A DNA stretch of 64,000 nucleotides from Lamprocystis purpurea DSM 4197 (GTDB lineage: Bacteria; Pseudomonadota; Gammaproteobacteria; Chromatiales; Chromatiaceae): NCBI RefSeq assembly GCF_000379525.1, contig NZ_KB902510.1, forward strand, positions 1 to 64,000, given 5' to 3'. Of the stretch, positions 28,182 through 37,140 are shown piece by piece (position 1 is the first letter of the stretch; each line of letters begins with the position of its first letter). Position numbers and translations under genes: made by a program. The notes beneath the pieces are model-generated. The model was not told the origin of the DNA, ran no database searches, and saw only the letters and a program-made list of their open reading frames with translations.

Positions 28182-28362
28182 GGGAACCTCCGTCGAAAGT
28201 CGCGCTAGTCAGACTGGTCAGTATAACGCGCCGGTCCCGGACGACTCCACGACGAACCGCAGTTGTCCCGCACCGAACTGTGCGACAGGCGTGCGGCGCG
28301 CTAGACTGGCACGATGAATCCCCCCGAAATCTCGCGGTAGCGCCACGGTGAAGGCCGTCCCG

Positions 28363-29145
28363 ATGCAATGTCCCAAGTGCGGCGCCGAACAGTCGGCGGA
28401 CAACGCCATCTGTTGCCGCTGCGGTATCGTCTTTGCCAAGTATTACAAGTACCACCCGCGTGCGGATGAGGACAGTCCCGCACCCCCGCCGGGGCGGGTC
28501 GACGCGCGTACGTCGACCCTGACCCCGCCCGCGTCCGAGCGGTCGGAATCATTGCTGTTCCCGGCCACGCCCGGCGGGGACTGGCTGACCCTGAGTGCCC
28601 GCGGTCTGCTGTGGGCGGTGCTCCTGGTTTGGGGACTGTCGCTGATGTTCACATCGGTGGAGAGCGGCGGCGTCGGTGCGTCCTTTCTGCACAACATCAA
28701 CCTGCCGTTTCATGAGTTCGGGCACATTCTGTTCCGCCCGTTTGGCGACTACCTCACCTCACTGGGCGGGACTCTGGGTCAACTGCTGATGCCGGCCATC
28801 TGCTGCGGGGTCCTGCTGGTTCAGACCCGTGACCCCTTCGGCGCATCCGCCGCCCTGTGGTGGTTCGGCGAGAACTTTCTGGACATCGCCCCCTACATCA
28901 ACGATGCCCGCGCCGGCGTTCTGCCGCTGGTGGGCGGCAACTTCGGGCACTCCTCGCCCTATGGCTTCCACGACTGGGAATACCTGCTGGGCGAGACCGG
29001 GCTGCTTCATCTGGACCACCAACTCGCCCGCACCAGTCACCTGCTTGGGGCACTCATCATGGGGCTGGCGCTGCTCTGGGGTGCCCGACTCTGGTGGCGC
29101 CAGTTGCAGTACCTGCGTGCCGCCCAACCGGGCACATCGCGATGA
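28363..29145 (+). CDS. Zinc-ribbon membrane protein with HEFGH motif
   Basis: The 260-residue protein starts MQCPKCGAEQSA and has a second pair CCRC, forming a zinc ribbon (about 2-22). A proline-rich linker follows, then hydrophobic segments (LLWAVLLVWGLSLMF, LGQLLMPAICCGVLL, LLGALIMGLALLWGA). Residues 117-121 are HEFGH, matching the HExxH metal site of membrane metalloproteases, just after a membrane segment; the partner ligand is not clear. I start at ATG 28363 (AAGG upstream); a GTG at 28348 would add 5 residues. The 3' end overlaps the next gene as ATGA. Function not established. Confidence 0.75.
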   Translation: MQCPKCGAEQSADNAICCRCGIVFAKYYKYHPRADEDSPAPPPGRVDARTSTLTPPASERSESLLFPATPGGDWLTLSARGLLWAVLLVWGLSLMFTSVESGGVGASFLHNINLPFHEFGHILFRPFGDYLTSLGGTLGQLLMPAICCGVLLVQTRDPFGASAALWWFGENFLDIAPYINDARAGVLPLVGGNFGHSSPYGFHDWEYLLGETGLLHLDHQLARTSHLLGALIMGLALLWGARLWWRQLQYLRAAQPGTSR

Positions 29146-30392
29146 GCCTGCTGATCAAGATCCTGAGTTGGCTGCTGACGCTCACCCTGCTGGGGCTGGG
29201 CGCACTGGTGGTCCTGGTGTTCCTGGACAGCCGGCCGCTGGTCCCGGAAGACCGCACCCTGAGCGCGGCCGAGCAGGCCTGGGCACGGGAGTGGCTCGTC
29301 GCCGCCAAGCCGCAGGGTCTGCGCGACGGGGAGCGGATCACCCTGACCCTCTCGGAACGCGAGGCCAATATCATCGGCAACTACCTGATCGACAGAGTCG
29401 GCCAAGGCCGTGTCGACGTGCGACTGACGGCGGACGGCGCGCGGGTGGCCGCGTCGCTGGGACTGCCCTGGGACCCTGACCAGCGCTTCATGAATCTGGA
29501 CCTGAACCTGGCCGGGGGCGAGCGTCTGCCCCGGATCGCACAGGCGCGCCTGGCGGGCTTGCCACTGCCCGAGAACCTGGTCCAGACCATCGCGGAGCGC
29601 CTGGTGAACGCGTTGGACCAGGCCCGCCTGCTGCACCATGTCGATCTGCAACCGGATTTGGCGCTGCTCACTTACGAGTGGCACCGCGACGCCTTGGCCA
29701 ATCTGGGCAGCGGTCTGGTCTCGGCGGAGGAGCGAGCCCGGATTCTCACCTATCAGCACGTGCTGGTCCGCTACGCGGCCGCCCATCCCAAGCCGCCGAC
29801 GATCGCGCTGGCGGACCTGCTCTCGGTGGTTCTGTCCGCGGCCCAGGGCGCGTCTCAGTCCGATCCGGTCGCGGAGAACCGGGTGGCACTCCTCGCCCTC
29901 GCCGCCTATACGAACCAACAGCACATCCGCGATCCGGACCAACCCGACGCCCGCTCCGCCCGCATCCGCTTTCGCCCGGTTGCGCTGCTTGGCCGCCGCG
30001 ACCTGGCGCAACACTTCATGACCTCCGCGGCGCTCGCCGCCCAGGGTGGAAGCGCGCTCTCGGACCTGGTGGGGCTCTACAAAGAGGTCGCGGATTCCCG
30101 CGGGGGCAGCGGTTTCAGCTTTGCCGACCTGGCCGCGGACCGGGCCGGTACCCGCTTCGCCAATCTCGCCACCGGCCAACGCCAGGACGCCCAGGCCGTC
30201 CAGGCCGCCGCCCGTGAGGGACTCACCGCGGACGACCTCATGCCCGCCATCGACCGGCTGCCGGAAGGCATGAACGCCGCCGCTTTCGCCGCGGCCTTCC
30301 AGGACACCAAGAGCCCGGCCTATCGCGGCGCCGTCGCCGCGATCGAGCGCGACATCGATGCGCTGCGCCTGTTTCAAAGAGCCACGCGGTGA
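29142..30392 (+). CDS. Hypothetical membrane-anchored periplasmic protein
   Basis: This is a 416-residue protein. An N-terminal transmembrane helix (LTLTLLGLGALVVLVFLD) is followed by a long soluble part, probably periplasmic. Motifs include SEREANIIGNYLIDRV, LPENLVQTIAERLVNALDQ, and a C-terminal helical part SDLVGLYKEVADSRGGSGFSFADLAADRAGTRFA. The last resembles a conserved GxSFxDLxAxxAG motif that I remember from hypothetical secreted proteins but cannot name. Translationally coupled to the zinc-ribbon membrane protein, implying a joint role. Confidence 0.75.
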   Translation: MSLLIKILSWLLTLTLLGLGALVVLVFLDSRPLVPEDRTLSAAEQAWAREWLVAAKPQGLRDGERITLTLSEREANIIGNYLIDRVGQGRVDVRLTADGARVAASLGLPWDPDQRFMNLDLNLAGGERLPRIAQARLAGLPLPENLVQTIAERLVNALDQARLLHHVDLQPDLALLTYEWHRDALANLGSGLVSAEERARILTYQHVLVRYAAAHPKPPTIALADLLSVVLSAAQGASQSDPVAENRVALLALAAYTNQQHIRDPDQPDARSARIRFRPVALLGRRDLAQHFMTSAALAAQGGSALSDLVGLYKEVADSRGGSGFSFADLAADRAGTRFANLATGQRQDAQAVQAAAREGLTADDLMPAIDRLPEGMNAAAFAAAFQDTKSPAYRGAVAAIERDIDALRLFQRATR

Positions 30393-30435
30393 GCCGCCGG
30401 CAACAACAAGCAACAGCATCCAAGCCGCGCGGAAC

Positions 30436-30753
30436 TCACCGGATGGCTGCGATGAAGACCGCCCGGGCGGTCGCCAGGCTCGCCTCGAACCGCTCTTCCA
30501 AGTCCAGGTCGAGCGGTCCCAACCCGCGGCGCAACGCCATCTCGTACGCGTCCAAGGCGGCCTGCCAAGAGCCGCGCGGGTCTGGTCCGGCCGACGCCTC
30601 ACCGGTTGCGTCGCCGGGTAACACGGCAGCCGAACGCGGGATCATGCGCTGGACCCCATCGCGCTCACGGCTGGCGGTCATTGGACCGGTCTTGGTATAG
30701 CGCTCATCCTGATAGACAAACCGCTGCCCCAGCGGCAGATGGGGAAATTTCAT
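30436..30753 (-). CDS. Small conserved hypothetical protein
   Basis: The protein has 105 residues, with no signal peptide. The N-terminal motif LPLGQRFVYQDERYTKTGPMTA, then RMIPRSAAV, is a short conserved block I recall from Chromatiaceae hypotheticals. The C-terminal half is helical. It follows comF by 47 bases on the same strand and may share its transcript. Function unknown. Confidence 0.65.
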   Translation of the reverse strand: MKFPHLPLGQRFVYQDERYTKTGPMTASRERDGVQRMIPRSAAVLPGDATGEASAGPDPRGSWQAALDAYEMALRRGLGPLDLDLEERFEASLATARAVFIAAIR

Positions 30754-30800
30754 GGCGGGAAGCCCCTGTCTCTGATCGATGTATTTTCAAAGCGCGGACA

Positions 30801-31526
30801 TCACGCTGTCCGGGCCACCGCCCAGACGTCAATCGTGATGGCACCGGCCCGCCGCAGGACCAAGGCCAACTCGCTCACGGTACTTCCGGTCGTCATCACA
30901 TCATCGACGATCGCAATATGCGCCCACGGCAGCGGCGTCTGTGCGGTGAAGGCGCCGCGGAGATTGCGGCGGCGCGCTCCCTGGTCCAAACCCGCCTGCG
31001 GCGGGGTGGCCAGGACCCGGCGGCAGCACCGCGCATCGATCGGCAGGGCCAGGGCCCGCCCAACCACGCGGGCAATCTCCAGCGCCTGATTGTAGCCGCG
31101 TTCGGCCAACCGCCGCGGATGCAAAGGCACCGGCAGCAGCGCCTGCGGCAAGGTCAGCCCCTGCTCGCGTATCGCATCCGCCAGAATATCGCCAAGCAGA
31201 CGCGCGGTATTCAGGCGGCCGCGAAACTTGGCATCAGCCACCAGGTTCGACACCGGAGTCTCATAACGCAGGGCCGCAATCGCGCGCGCGAAAGGCGGCG
31301 CCCGCCGCTGGCAGGACCCGCACAGTGCGGCGACCGGCCCGTCGAAGGGAACCCCGCAGCACGGACAACTGTGCCGATTGAACGGGAGTTCCGCGGCGCA
31401 CCCCAGGCACAGGTCGCGTCCACCCGCCCCCGGCGCTCCGCAGAGGATGCAGGTTGGCGGGAACAGTGTACCGAGCAGACGGCCGGACAAGCGGCGGGCA
31501 CCAGACGCACGGCGGTGGCTCGACAA
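30801..31526 (-). CDS. comF: ComF family phosphoribosyltransferase-like protein
   Basis: ComF proteins support natural transformation in several bacteria. The protein has about 241 residues. The N-terminus has a four-cysteine zinc ribbon (CILC, CLGC, CPCC, CGSC). The PRTase loop is IVDDVMTTGST near the C-terminus, with PVPLHPRRLAERGYNQA earlier. The frame opens with TTG at 31526; a later TTG is possible, and no strong ribosome site decides. Confidence 0.88.
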   Translation of the reverse strand: MSSHRRASGARRLSGRLLGTLFPPTCILCGAPGAGGRDLCLGCAAELPFNRHSCPCCGVPFDGPVAALCGSCQRRAPPFARAIAALRYETPVSNLVADAKFRGRLNTARLLGDILADAIREQGLTLPQALLPVPLHPRRLAERGYNQALEIARVVGRALALPIDARCCRRVLATPPQAGLDQGARRRNLRGAFTAQTPLPWAHIAIVDDVMTTGSTVSELALVLRRAGAITIDVWAVARTA

Positions 31527-31727
31527 CGCGCGTTACTCCATGGTTAACACAGGATTGAACACGAAACACTCTCGCTCAACCGCACCGCCCGAGCGGGATC
31601 GGTTGGCATCGCGTGACCGTATGACCTTACACTAGGGACGCGCGGCAAGCACGCGCCCGCCACCCTGGCGGTCGCCTGCATCCGTTCGCGTCAGTTCATC
31701 GAGACGTTCGCAGGAGGTTGCCGGATC

Positions 31728-32129
31728 ATGCTGGAGTATGTCTTTTTCCAAGAAACACCCCGTAAGCGGTTCCAGGATTTTCTCACCGCGCAGGGCCTGG
31801 CCTGGACCCTGGAGCCCGGTGACCTGGAGACCCTGGTCGTCGTCGACGAGGCTGGCTTGGACGACGAACTGGCCGAACGCATCGAGGCGATCTACGACGA
31901 ACTGTTTTCCGCTGAACAGTCGGTACAGGTCAGGAACCTGCCCCAATCGGCCAGGGATGACGACGGCAGCGGGTTCGTCATTCAACTCCCGGACGGCGTC
32001 CGGGTCTATGTCGCATTGCCGCAGGAGTTGATCCAGCGACTCCTCACGGTCATCACTGTCGAGGAACTCGGGACGCTGGTGGACGCCATCACGCACGCGG
32101 TGACGCGCCGTGAAGGTACGGGGGCCTAG
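31728..32129 (+). CDS. Conserved hypothetical protein
   Basis: The 133-residue acidic protein starts MLEYVFFQETPRKRFQDFL. I recognise only a family pattern of Chromatiaceae hypotheticals. Central ELAERIEAIYDELF and C-terminal helices follow. GGAGG precedes the ATG at some distance (about 11 bases). It is convergent with the GNAT gene. Function unknown. Confidence 0.7.
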   Translation: MLEYVFFQETPRKRFQDFLTAQGLAWTLEPGDLETLVVVDEAGLDDELAERIEAIYDELFSAEQSVQVRNLPQSARDDDGSGFVIQLPDGVRVYVALPQELIQRLLTVITVEELGTLVDAITHAVTRREGTGA

Positions 32130-32190
32130 CGGATGCGGGTCCGCGCCCGGAGCGGCCAACCGGGCAGGCGTCGCCGGCATTGGCGATTGC

Positions 32191-32721
32191 TCAATCGCCT
32201 TGCTCCGCGGGGGAGGCCGATGGGGTCCGCCGGGAAGGCGTTGGATGGGCCTGAATCACTTTGCGCATCAACACCTCATCCTGTCCCGCGATCACCAGGT
32301 CCGTGAGCAGGCCGACGGGGCGAAAACCCTGTTTCTCATAGAAGGCTCTGGCACCTGAATTGAAACCGGACACCAGGAGCCAGAGGTTCGAAGTCCGGCC
32401 GCGGTAGGTCCGCTCGATGAACGTCAGGACGGCGCGGCCAACCCCCTGGCCCTGAGCGCCCGGCAAGACCGCGAACAGTTCGATGTAGGCCCCGCGCAGC
32501 CAGGGGTGGCGGATGACCACAAGCCCCTGAATCGCCCCGTTGCGGACCGCCAGATAGCGGGTGAGGTCCGGGTGGGTGAGCTGGAGTCCGCGCGCCAGCG
32601 CGTCGGCGCCGTAGCCCAAGGTCCGCCAGGGGTCGCCGGCGGCGAGGCTGGCGGCGATGGTCTGCGCCTCGCCCGCACCCAAGGCGTCGCACGCAATGAA
32701 TTCCAGCGGGTCGGAACTCAC
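32191..32721 (-). CDS. GNAT family N-acetyltransferase
   Basis: The 176-residue protein begins with GTG at 32721. The acetyl-CoA loop is VLPGAQGQGVGRAVLTFIE; VSGFNSGARAFYEKQGF is the typical motif B end. The substrate cannot be deduced. The C-terminal 20 residues are low complexity. Divergent from the glycerate kinase gene. Confidence 0.9.
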   Translation of the reverse strand: MSSDPLEFIACDALGAGEAQTIAASLAAGDPWRTLGYGADALARGLQLTHPDLTRYLAVRNGAIQGLVVIRHPWLRGAYIELFAVLPGAQGQGVGRAVLTFIERTYRGRTSNLWLLVSGFNSGARAFYEKQGFRPVGLLTDLVIAGQDEVLMRKVIQAHPTPSRRTPSASPAEQGD

Positions 32722-32842
32722 TCCCCGACCCCCGGCCCGGCCGGCGCCATTGTGCAGTGGACGGCCAGGATGAAGACGCGCAAGACGGCAATGCGGGACA
32801 TGGAACAGGCGACCGCGTTCGAGAGATCAGACAGTATATCAA

Positions 32843-34138
32843 ATGACCGCAAACAGGATCACCGACCCAAGCACAGTCAACGCCAAGACGTTGTTGCGTG
32901 ACATGTTCGACGCGGCGATCACCGCGGCCCAGCCCGCGCGCTGTCTGCCGCCTTATCTGCCGGACCCGCCCGCGGGGCGCCTGATCGTCATCGGCGCCGG
33001 GAAAGCGGCGGCGGCGATGGCCCAGACCGTGGAGCGGCACTGGAGCGGCCATCTTACGGGTCTGGTCGTCACGCGTTACGGCTATGGCGTACCCTGCCGA
33101 CGGATCGAGGTCATCGAGGCGGCCCATCCGGTACCGGATGCCGCGGGCAGCGCGGCGGCCCGCCGCATCCTGGACCTGGTGCACGGACTCGATCGCGCGG
33201 ATCTGGTGTTGTGTCTGCTCTCCGGCGGCGGGTCCGCCCTGCTGACGGCGCCGGCGCCGGGCCTGACACTGGCGGACAAACAGACGCTGAACCAGGCGCT
33301 GCTCAAGAGCGGCGCCACCATCGCCGAGATGAACTGCGTACGCCGCCATCTTTCCGCGATCAAGGGCGGACGCCTGGCGGCGGCCTGCCACCCGGCCCGG
33401 GTCCTGACGCTGCTGATCTCCGACGTACCGGGCGATGATCCTACCGACATCGCGTCCGGTCCGACGGTCCCCGATCCCACCCGTTGCGCGGACGCCCTGC
33501 GGATCCTCGACCACTACGGGATTGCCGTGCCGGAAGCGGCACGTACGCTGCTCACGAGCGGCGCGGGCGAGACGGTCAAACCAGGAGACCCGCGCCTCGC
33601 CGGGGGCAAGGTCGAACTGATCGCCACGCCCCAACTGGCACTCGAAGCCGCCGCCGCGGTCGCACGTCAGGCCGGAATCGCGCCCTTTATTTTGGGCGAC
33701 AGCATCGAAGGCGAGGCGCGCAGCGTGGGCACGGTCATGGCCGGTATCGCCCGGCAGGTGGCCGTGCACGGCCAGCCGACTCCGGCCCCCTGTGTTCTGC
33801 TCTCGGGCGGCGAGACCACGGTGACGGTCCGCGGTCAGGGGCGTGGCGGACGCAATGTCGAGTTCCTGCTGGCCCTGGCGGTGGCGCTCGCCGGCCAGCC
33901 CGGCGTCTATGCCCTGGCGGGCGACACCGACGGCATGGATGGTCAGGAACCAATCGCCGGCGCCTGGCTCGCCCCGGACAGCCTCGGCCGCGCCGCGGCC
34001 CTGGGTCTGCGGCCGCGGGATCACCTGGCCGACAATGACGCGCATGGCTTTTTCCAGGCCCTCGGCGACTCGGTAGTCACCGGTCCGACCCTGACCAACG
34101 TCAACGATTTTCGTGCGATCCTGGTGACCAGAGTATGA
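32843..34138 (+). CDS. Glycerate 2-kinase (GckA/TtuD, MOFRL family)
   Basis: This cytoplasmic kinase phosphorylates D-glycerate, usually to 2-phosphoglycerate, in tartrate/glyoxylate or serine-cycle metabolism. The protein has 431 residues. The N-terminal DUF4147 part has VIGAGKAAAAMAQ, HPVPDAAGSAAARRIL, LLSGGGSALLTAP and EMNCVRRHLSAIKGGRLA. The C-terminal MOFRL part has LLSGGETTVTVRGQGRGGRN and DGMDG. Its stop overlaps the DUF418 start as ATGA. Confidence 0.93.
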   Translation: MTANRITDPSTVNAKTLLRDMFDAAITAAQPARCLPPYLPDPPAGRLIVIGAGKAAAAMAQTVERHWSGHLTGLVVTRYGYGVPCRRIEVIEAAHPVPDAAGSAAARRILDLVHGLDRADLVLCLLSGGGSALLTAPAPGLTLADKQTLNQALLKSGATIAEMNCVRRHLSAIKGGRLAAACHPARVLTLLISDVPGDDPTDIASGPTVPDPTRCADALRILDHYGIAVPEAARTLLTSGAGETVKPGDPRLAGGKVELIATPQLALEAAAAVARQAGIAPFILGDSIEGEARSVGTVMAGIARQVAVHGQPTPAPCVLLSGGETTVTVRGQGRGGRNVEFLLALAVALAGQPGVYALAGDTDGMDGQEPIAGAWLAPDSLGRAAALGLRPRDHLADNDAHGFFQALGDSVVTGPTLTNVNDFRAILVTRV

Positions 34139-35445
34139 CCGGAGCCGATCCTGCAGCACCGTCGTTGCGTCTTCCCGACGCCGGCCGCATCGCCCAGATC
34201 GACGCCTTGCGCGGCTTCGCCGTGCTCGGCGTCTTCTGGATCGGAGTCGGCGCCTTCGGTCTGCCCTACGGGGCCAATGCCCTGCCGACCCTGCTCGGCA
34301 CCGCAAGCCCATTGAATCTCGCCCTCTGGGCCTCGACCGAGGTCTACATGGAGGGTGCCGTACGCGGCGTTTTTTCCATGCTGTTCGGGGCCAGCGCCCT
34401 GATCTACCTGGACGAGGCACGGCTCGCGCGCGACGGGGTGGCGTTGGTGGACCGCTTCTACCGGCGCAATCTGATCCTGATGCTGTTCGGTCTGATCCAT
34501 GCCTATCTGCTGCTGTGGCCTCATGACGTGCTCTATGCCTACGGGCTGCTTGGACTCTTTCTCTTCCCGCTGCGGCGCCTGCCGGCCTTGGCGCTGTTCC
34601 TGATCGGAGTCGTGCTCCAGGGGGTCGCGGACCTGACGATCGACTGGCCGGCGGTCATCGACTGGCTGCGCGGCCTGCCCGAGTCACCCGAGCTCGCCGC
34701 CGCCGCGGCCGGGGCCGGCGCGGACCCGGCGGAGGCCGCCCGTTTCCTGGGTTGGCTGCGGTTGCAACTGGAACAGGACATCCAAACCTACGGTTCAGAC
34801 TACCTGACCCTCTTCGCTGCCCAAGCCGCGGAGGTCGCGGCGCAACAGTCCACGGTCTTTTATCAGCGGCATGGTTTCGAGATCGGCGGCATGATGCTGA
34901 TCGGCATGGCGCTGTACCGCTGGGGAGTCCTCTCCGGACAGCGCCCGGCGGGGCTTTACTGGCTACTCGCGCTGCTGGGGTTCGGGGTGGGCGGCTGGCT
35001 GCGCGGGGCCGATGTTTACCAGGCCTATCGCCTGGACTTCGACCCGCTGATCGTGGCCGGGCTCGCCCAGGGTGACCTGGATCTCGGGCGCCTGCCGGTG
35101 GCGCTCGGTCACGTCGGCCTGATCGGACTGCTGTGCCGATGGAGCCGCGCCGCCCGGCTGACGCATGCGCTGGCTGCCACCGGACGCCTGGCGCTGACTC
35201 ACTACATCACCCAGACGGTGATCGGCATCACCCTGTTCTACGGGTTCGGATTCGCGCTCTTCGGGCGTCTGGAGCGGTGGCAACTGGCCTTGATCTTCCT
35301 TGCCGTCGCCGCGTTCCAGGTCCTGTTCAGCCTGCTGTGGCTGCGGCGTTTCCGCTACGGGCCCCTGGAATGGGTATGGCGATCATTGACCGACGGGCAT
35401 CTCCGGCCGCTGCGCGTCGCGGCTGGACCGAACACCGCAACGTGA
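34135..35445 (+). CDS. DUF418 domain-containing membrane protein
   Basis: The 436-residue polytopic protein starts RIAQIDALRGFAVLGVF, the DUF418/acyltransferase-like signature. About ten hydrophobic segments follow, with RGVFSMLFGASALIYL and the C-terminal DUF418 region TGRLALTHYITQTVIG and GPLEWVWRSLT. DUF418 proteins are linked to membrane or wall-polymer modification, but no activity is established. It is coupled to the glycerate kinase gene. Confidence 0.88.
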   Translation: MTGADPAAPSLRLPDAGRIAQIDALRGFAVLGVFWIGVGAFGLPYGANALPTLLGTASPLNLALWASTEVYMEGAVRGVFSMLFGASALIYLDEARLARDGVALVDRFYRRNLILMLFGLIHAYLLLWPHDVLYAYGLLGLFLFPLRRLPALALFLIGVVLQGVADLTIDWPAVIDWLRGLPESPELAAAAAGAGADPAEAARFLGWLRLQLEQDIQTYGSDYLTLFAAQAAEVAAQQSTVFYQRHGFEIGGMMLIGMALYRWGVLSGQRPAGLYWLLALLGFGVGGWLRGADVYQAYRLDFDPLIVAGLAQGDLDLGRLPVALGHVGLIGLLCRWSRAARLTHALAATGRLALTHYITQTVIGITLFYGFGFALFGRLERWQLALIFLAVAAFQVLFSLLWLRRFRYGPLEWVWRSLTDGHLRPLRVAAGPNTAT

Positions 35446-35561
35446 CTGAGGGTCAAATCCGCGATAATCCCCCCAGCCGATACCGTCCGTCAGTCCGGAT
35501 CGCGCACCTTCACGCCGCACCGACACCCGGACCCCTAACCAACTCACCTTGCAGAGCGAAC

Positions 35562-36998
35562 ATGAGCGAAACCAACCAGACCCCAACCCAGGACCTCAGC
35601 ACTGAGGTGGCGATCATCGGCGGCGGACCCGGCGGCTACACCGCGGCCTTCCGTGCCGCGGACCTCGGTAAGCGGGTGGTGCTGATCGAGCGCTACAACG
35701 CCTTGGGCGGCGTCTGCCTGAACGTCGGCTGCATCCCCTCCAAGGCGCTGCTGCATGCCGCCGCCATCATCGAGGAGGCCAAATCTCTGGGCACCATGGG
35801 CGTGACCTTCGCCCCGCCGCAGATCGATCTCGACCAGATGCGCGCGGGTAAACAAGCGGTCGTCAACCGCCTCACCGGCGGACTGGCGGCACTGGCCAAG
35901 CAGCGCAAGGTGCAGATTGTCACCGGCGAGGGACGACTGGAAGGCCCGTATCAGTTGAGCGTCGAGACCGCCGAGGGCCGGGTGAACGTCACCTTTGAAC
36001 ACTGCATCATTGCCTGCGGTTCGAGCCCGGTGCGCATCCCGAGTTTTCCCCACGACGACCCGCGGGTGCTGGACTCCACCGGCGCCCTGGAGATTCGCGA
36101 CATCCCGGCACGCCTGCTGATCGTCGGCGGCGGCATCATCGGCCTGGAGATGGCCAGCGTCTATGCCGCCCTGGGGTCCCGCATCGAGGTGGTGGAGTTG
36201 CAGGACCAACTCATGCCCGGCTGCGATATCGACCTGGTCCGCGCCTTCGAAAAAGTCATCAAACCGCGCTACGACCGTATCATGCTGGAGACCAAGGTGT
36301 CCGCCATGGACGCGACGCCCGAGGGCATCAAGGTGGTGTTCGACGGCAAGCATCCCGGTGAAGCGACCTACGACAAGGTGCTGGTGGCCGTCGGCCGGCG
36401 GCCCAACGGCCAGTCGGTGAACGCGCAAGCCGCGGGCGTCACGGTCGACGCGCGGGGATTCATCCCGGTCGACGGACACCTGCGCACCAATGTCCCGCAC
36501 ATTTTTGCCATCGGCGACGTGGTGGGCAACCCGATGCTGGCGCACAAGGCCACCCACGAGGCCAAGACCGCCGCCGAGGTCATCGCCGGGCTGCCGGCCC
36601 TGTTCGACCCCCTGACCATCCCCTCGGTCGCTTACACCGACCCCGAGGTCGCCTGGATGGGGCTGACCGAGACCGAGGCCAAGAAGCAAGGGATCGCCTA
36701 TGAAAAGGGCGTCTTTCCCTGGGCGGCGAGCGGCCGGGCACTGGGCATCCACCGCGACGAAGGTCTGACCAAGCTCCTGTTCGATCCCCAGACCCATCGT
36801 ATCCTGGGCGCCGGCATCGTCGGCGTGAACGCCGGCGAGCTGATCGGCGAAACCGTGCTGGCCCTGGAAATGGGCGCCGACATGGAAGACCTGGGGCTGA
36901 CCATCCATCCCCATCCGACGCTCAATGAGACCATCGGCCTCGCCGCCGAGATGGCCCACGGGTCCATTACCGACCTGATGCCGCCGAAGAAACGCTGA
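35562..36998 (+). CDS. lpdA: Dihydrolipoyl dehydrogenase
   Basis: The E3 component of 2-oxo acid dehydrogenase complexes, a FAD disulfide reductase. It has 478 residues from ATG 35562 (MSETNQ). The FAD loop is IIGGGPGGYTAAF, the redox disulfide is GGVCLNVGCIPSK, the NAD loop IVGGGIIGLEMASVYAALG, and the C-terminal HPHPTLNET supplies the catalytic His and Glu. There is no N-terminal lipoyl domain, and no E1/E2 genes are adjacent. The frame stays open upstream into the DUF418 gene, but the ATG at 35562 is where homology starts. Confidence 0.96.
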   Translation: MSETNQTPTQDLSTEVAIIGGGPGGYTAAFRAADLGKRVVLIERYNALGGVCLNVGCIPSKALLHAAAIIEEAKSLGTMGVTFAPPQIDLDQMRAGKQAVVNRLTGGLAALAKQRKVQIVTGEGRLEGPYQLSVETAEGRVNVTFEHCIIACGSSPVRIPSFPHDDPRVLDSTGALEIRDIPARLLIVGGGIIGLEMASVYAALGSRIEVVELQDQLMPGCDIDLVRAFEKVIKPRYDRIMLETKVSAMDATPEGIKVVFDGKHPGEATYDKVLVAVGRRPNGQSVNAQAAGVTVDARGFIPVDGHLRTNVPHIFAIGDVVGNPMLAHKATHEAKTAAEVIAGLPALFDPLTIPSVAYTDPEVAWMGLTETEAKKQGIAYEKGVFPWAASGRALGIHRDEGLTKLLFDPQTHRILGAGIVGVNAGELIGETVLALEMGADMEDLGLTIHPHPTLNETIGLAAEMAHGSITDLMPPKKR

Positions 36999-37007
36999 GT
37001 CGGCCGG

Positions 37008-37037
37008 ATGATCGCCGCGCATTGCCGCGGCGATCAT
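37008..37037 (+). terminator. Stem-loop after lpdA
   Basis: A perfect 12-bp inverted repeat (atgatcgccgcg / cgcggcgatcat) with a 6-base loop lies 9 bases after the lpdA stop. No T-run follows. A likely transcript-end structure. Confidence 0.55.
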
Positions 37038-37140
37038 AGCCCGTCTGCCGGTTGTGCCAGATCCCATGCCACGGGGATTTGAGCGCGTATTCCTCGTCCC
37101 GCGTCGTCACCGGACGCTCCGCGCGGCGCTTGCGTTCGCC

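Noticed and set aside
29037-30602. 521-codon minus-strand frame opposite the 29142 gene
   Set aside because: Gln/Arg-rich shadow without domain similarity; the plus-strand protein has a membrane anchor and is coupled to its neighbour.
35544-37067. 507-codon minus-strand frame opposite lpdA
   Set aside because: Antisense shadow of a clear dihydrolipoyl dehydrogenase.
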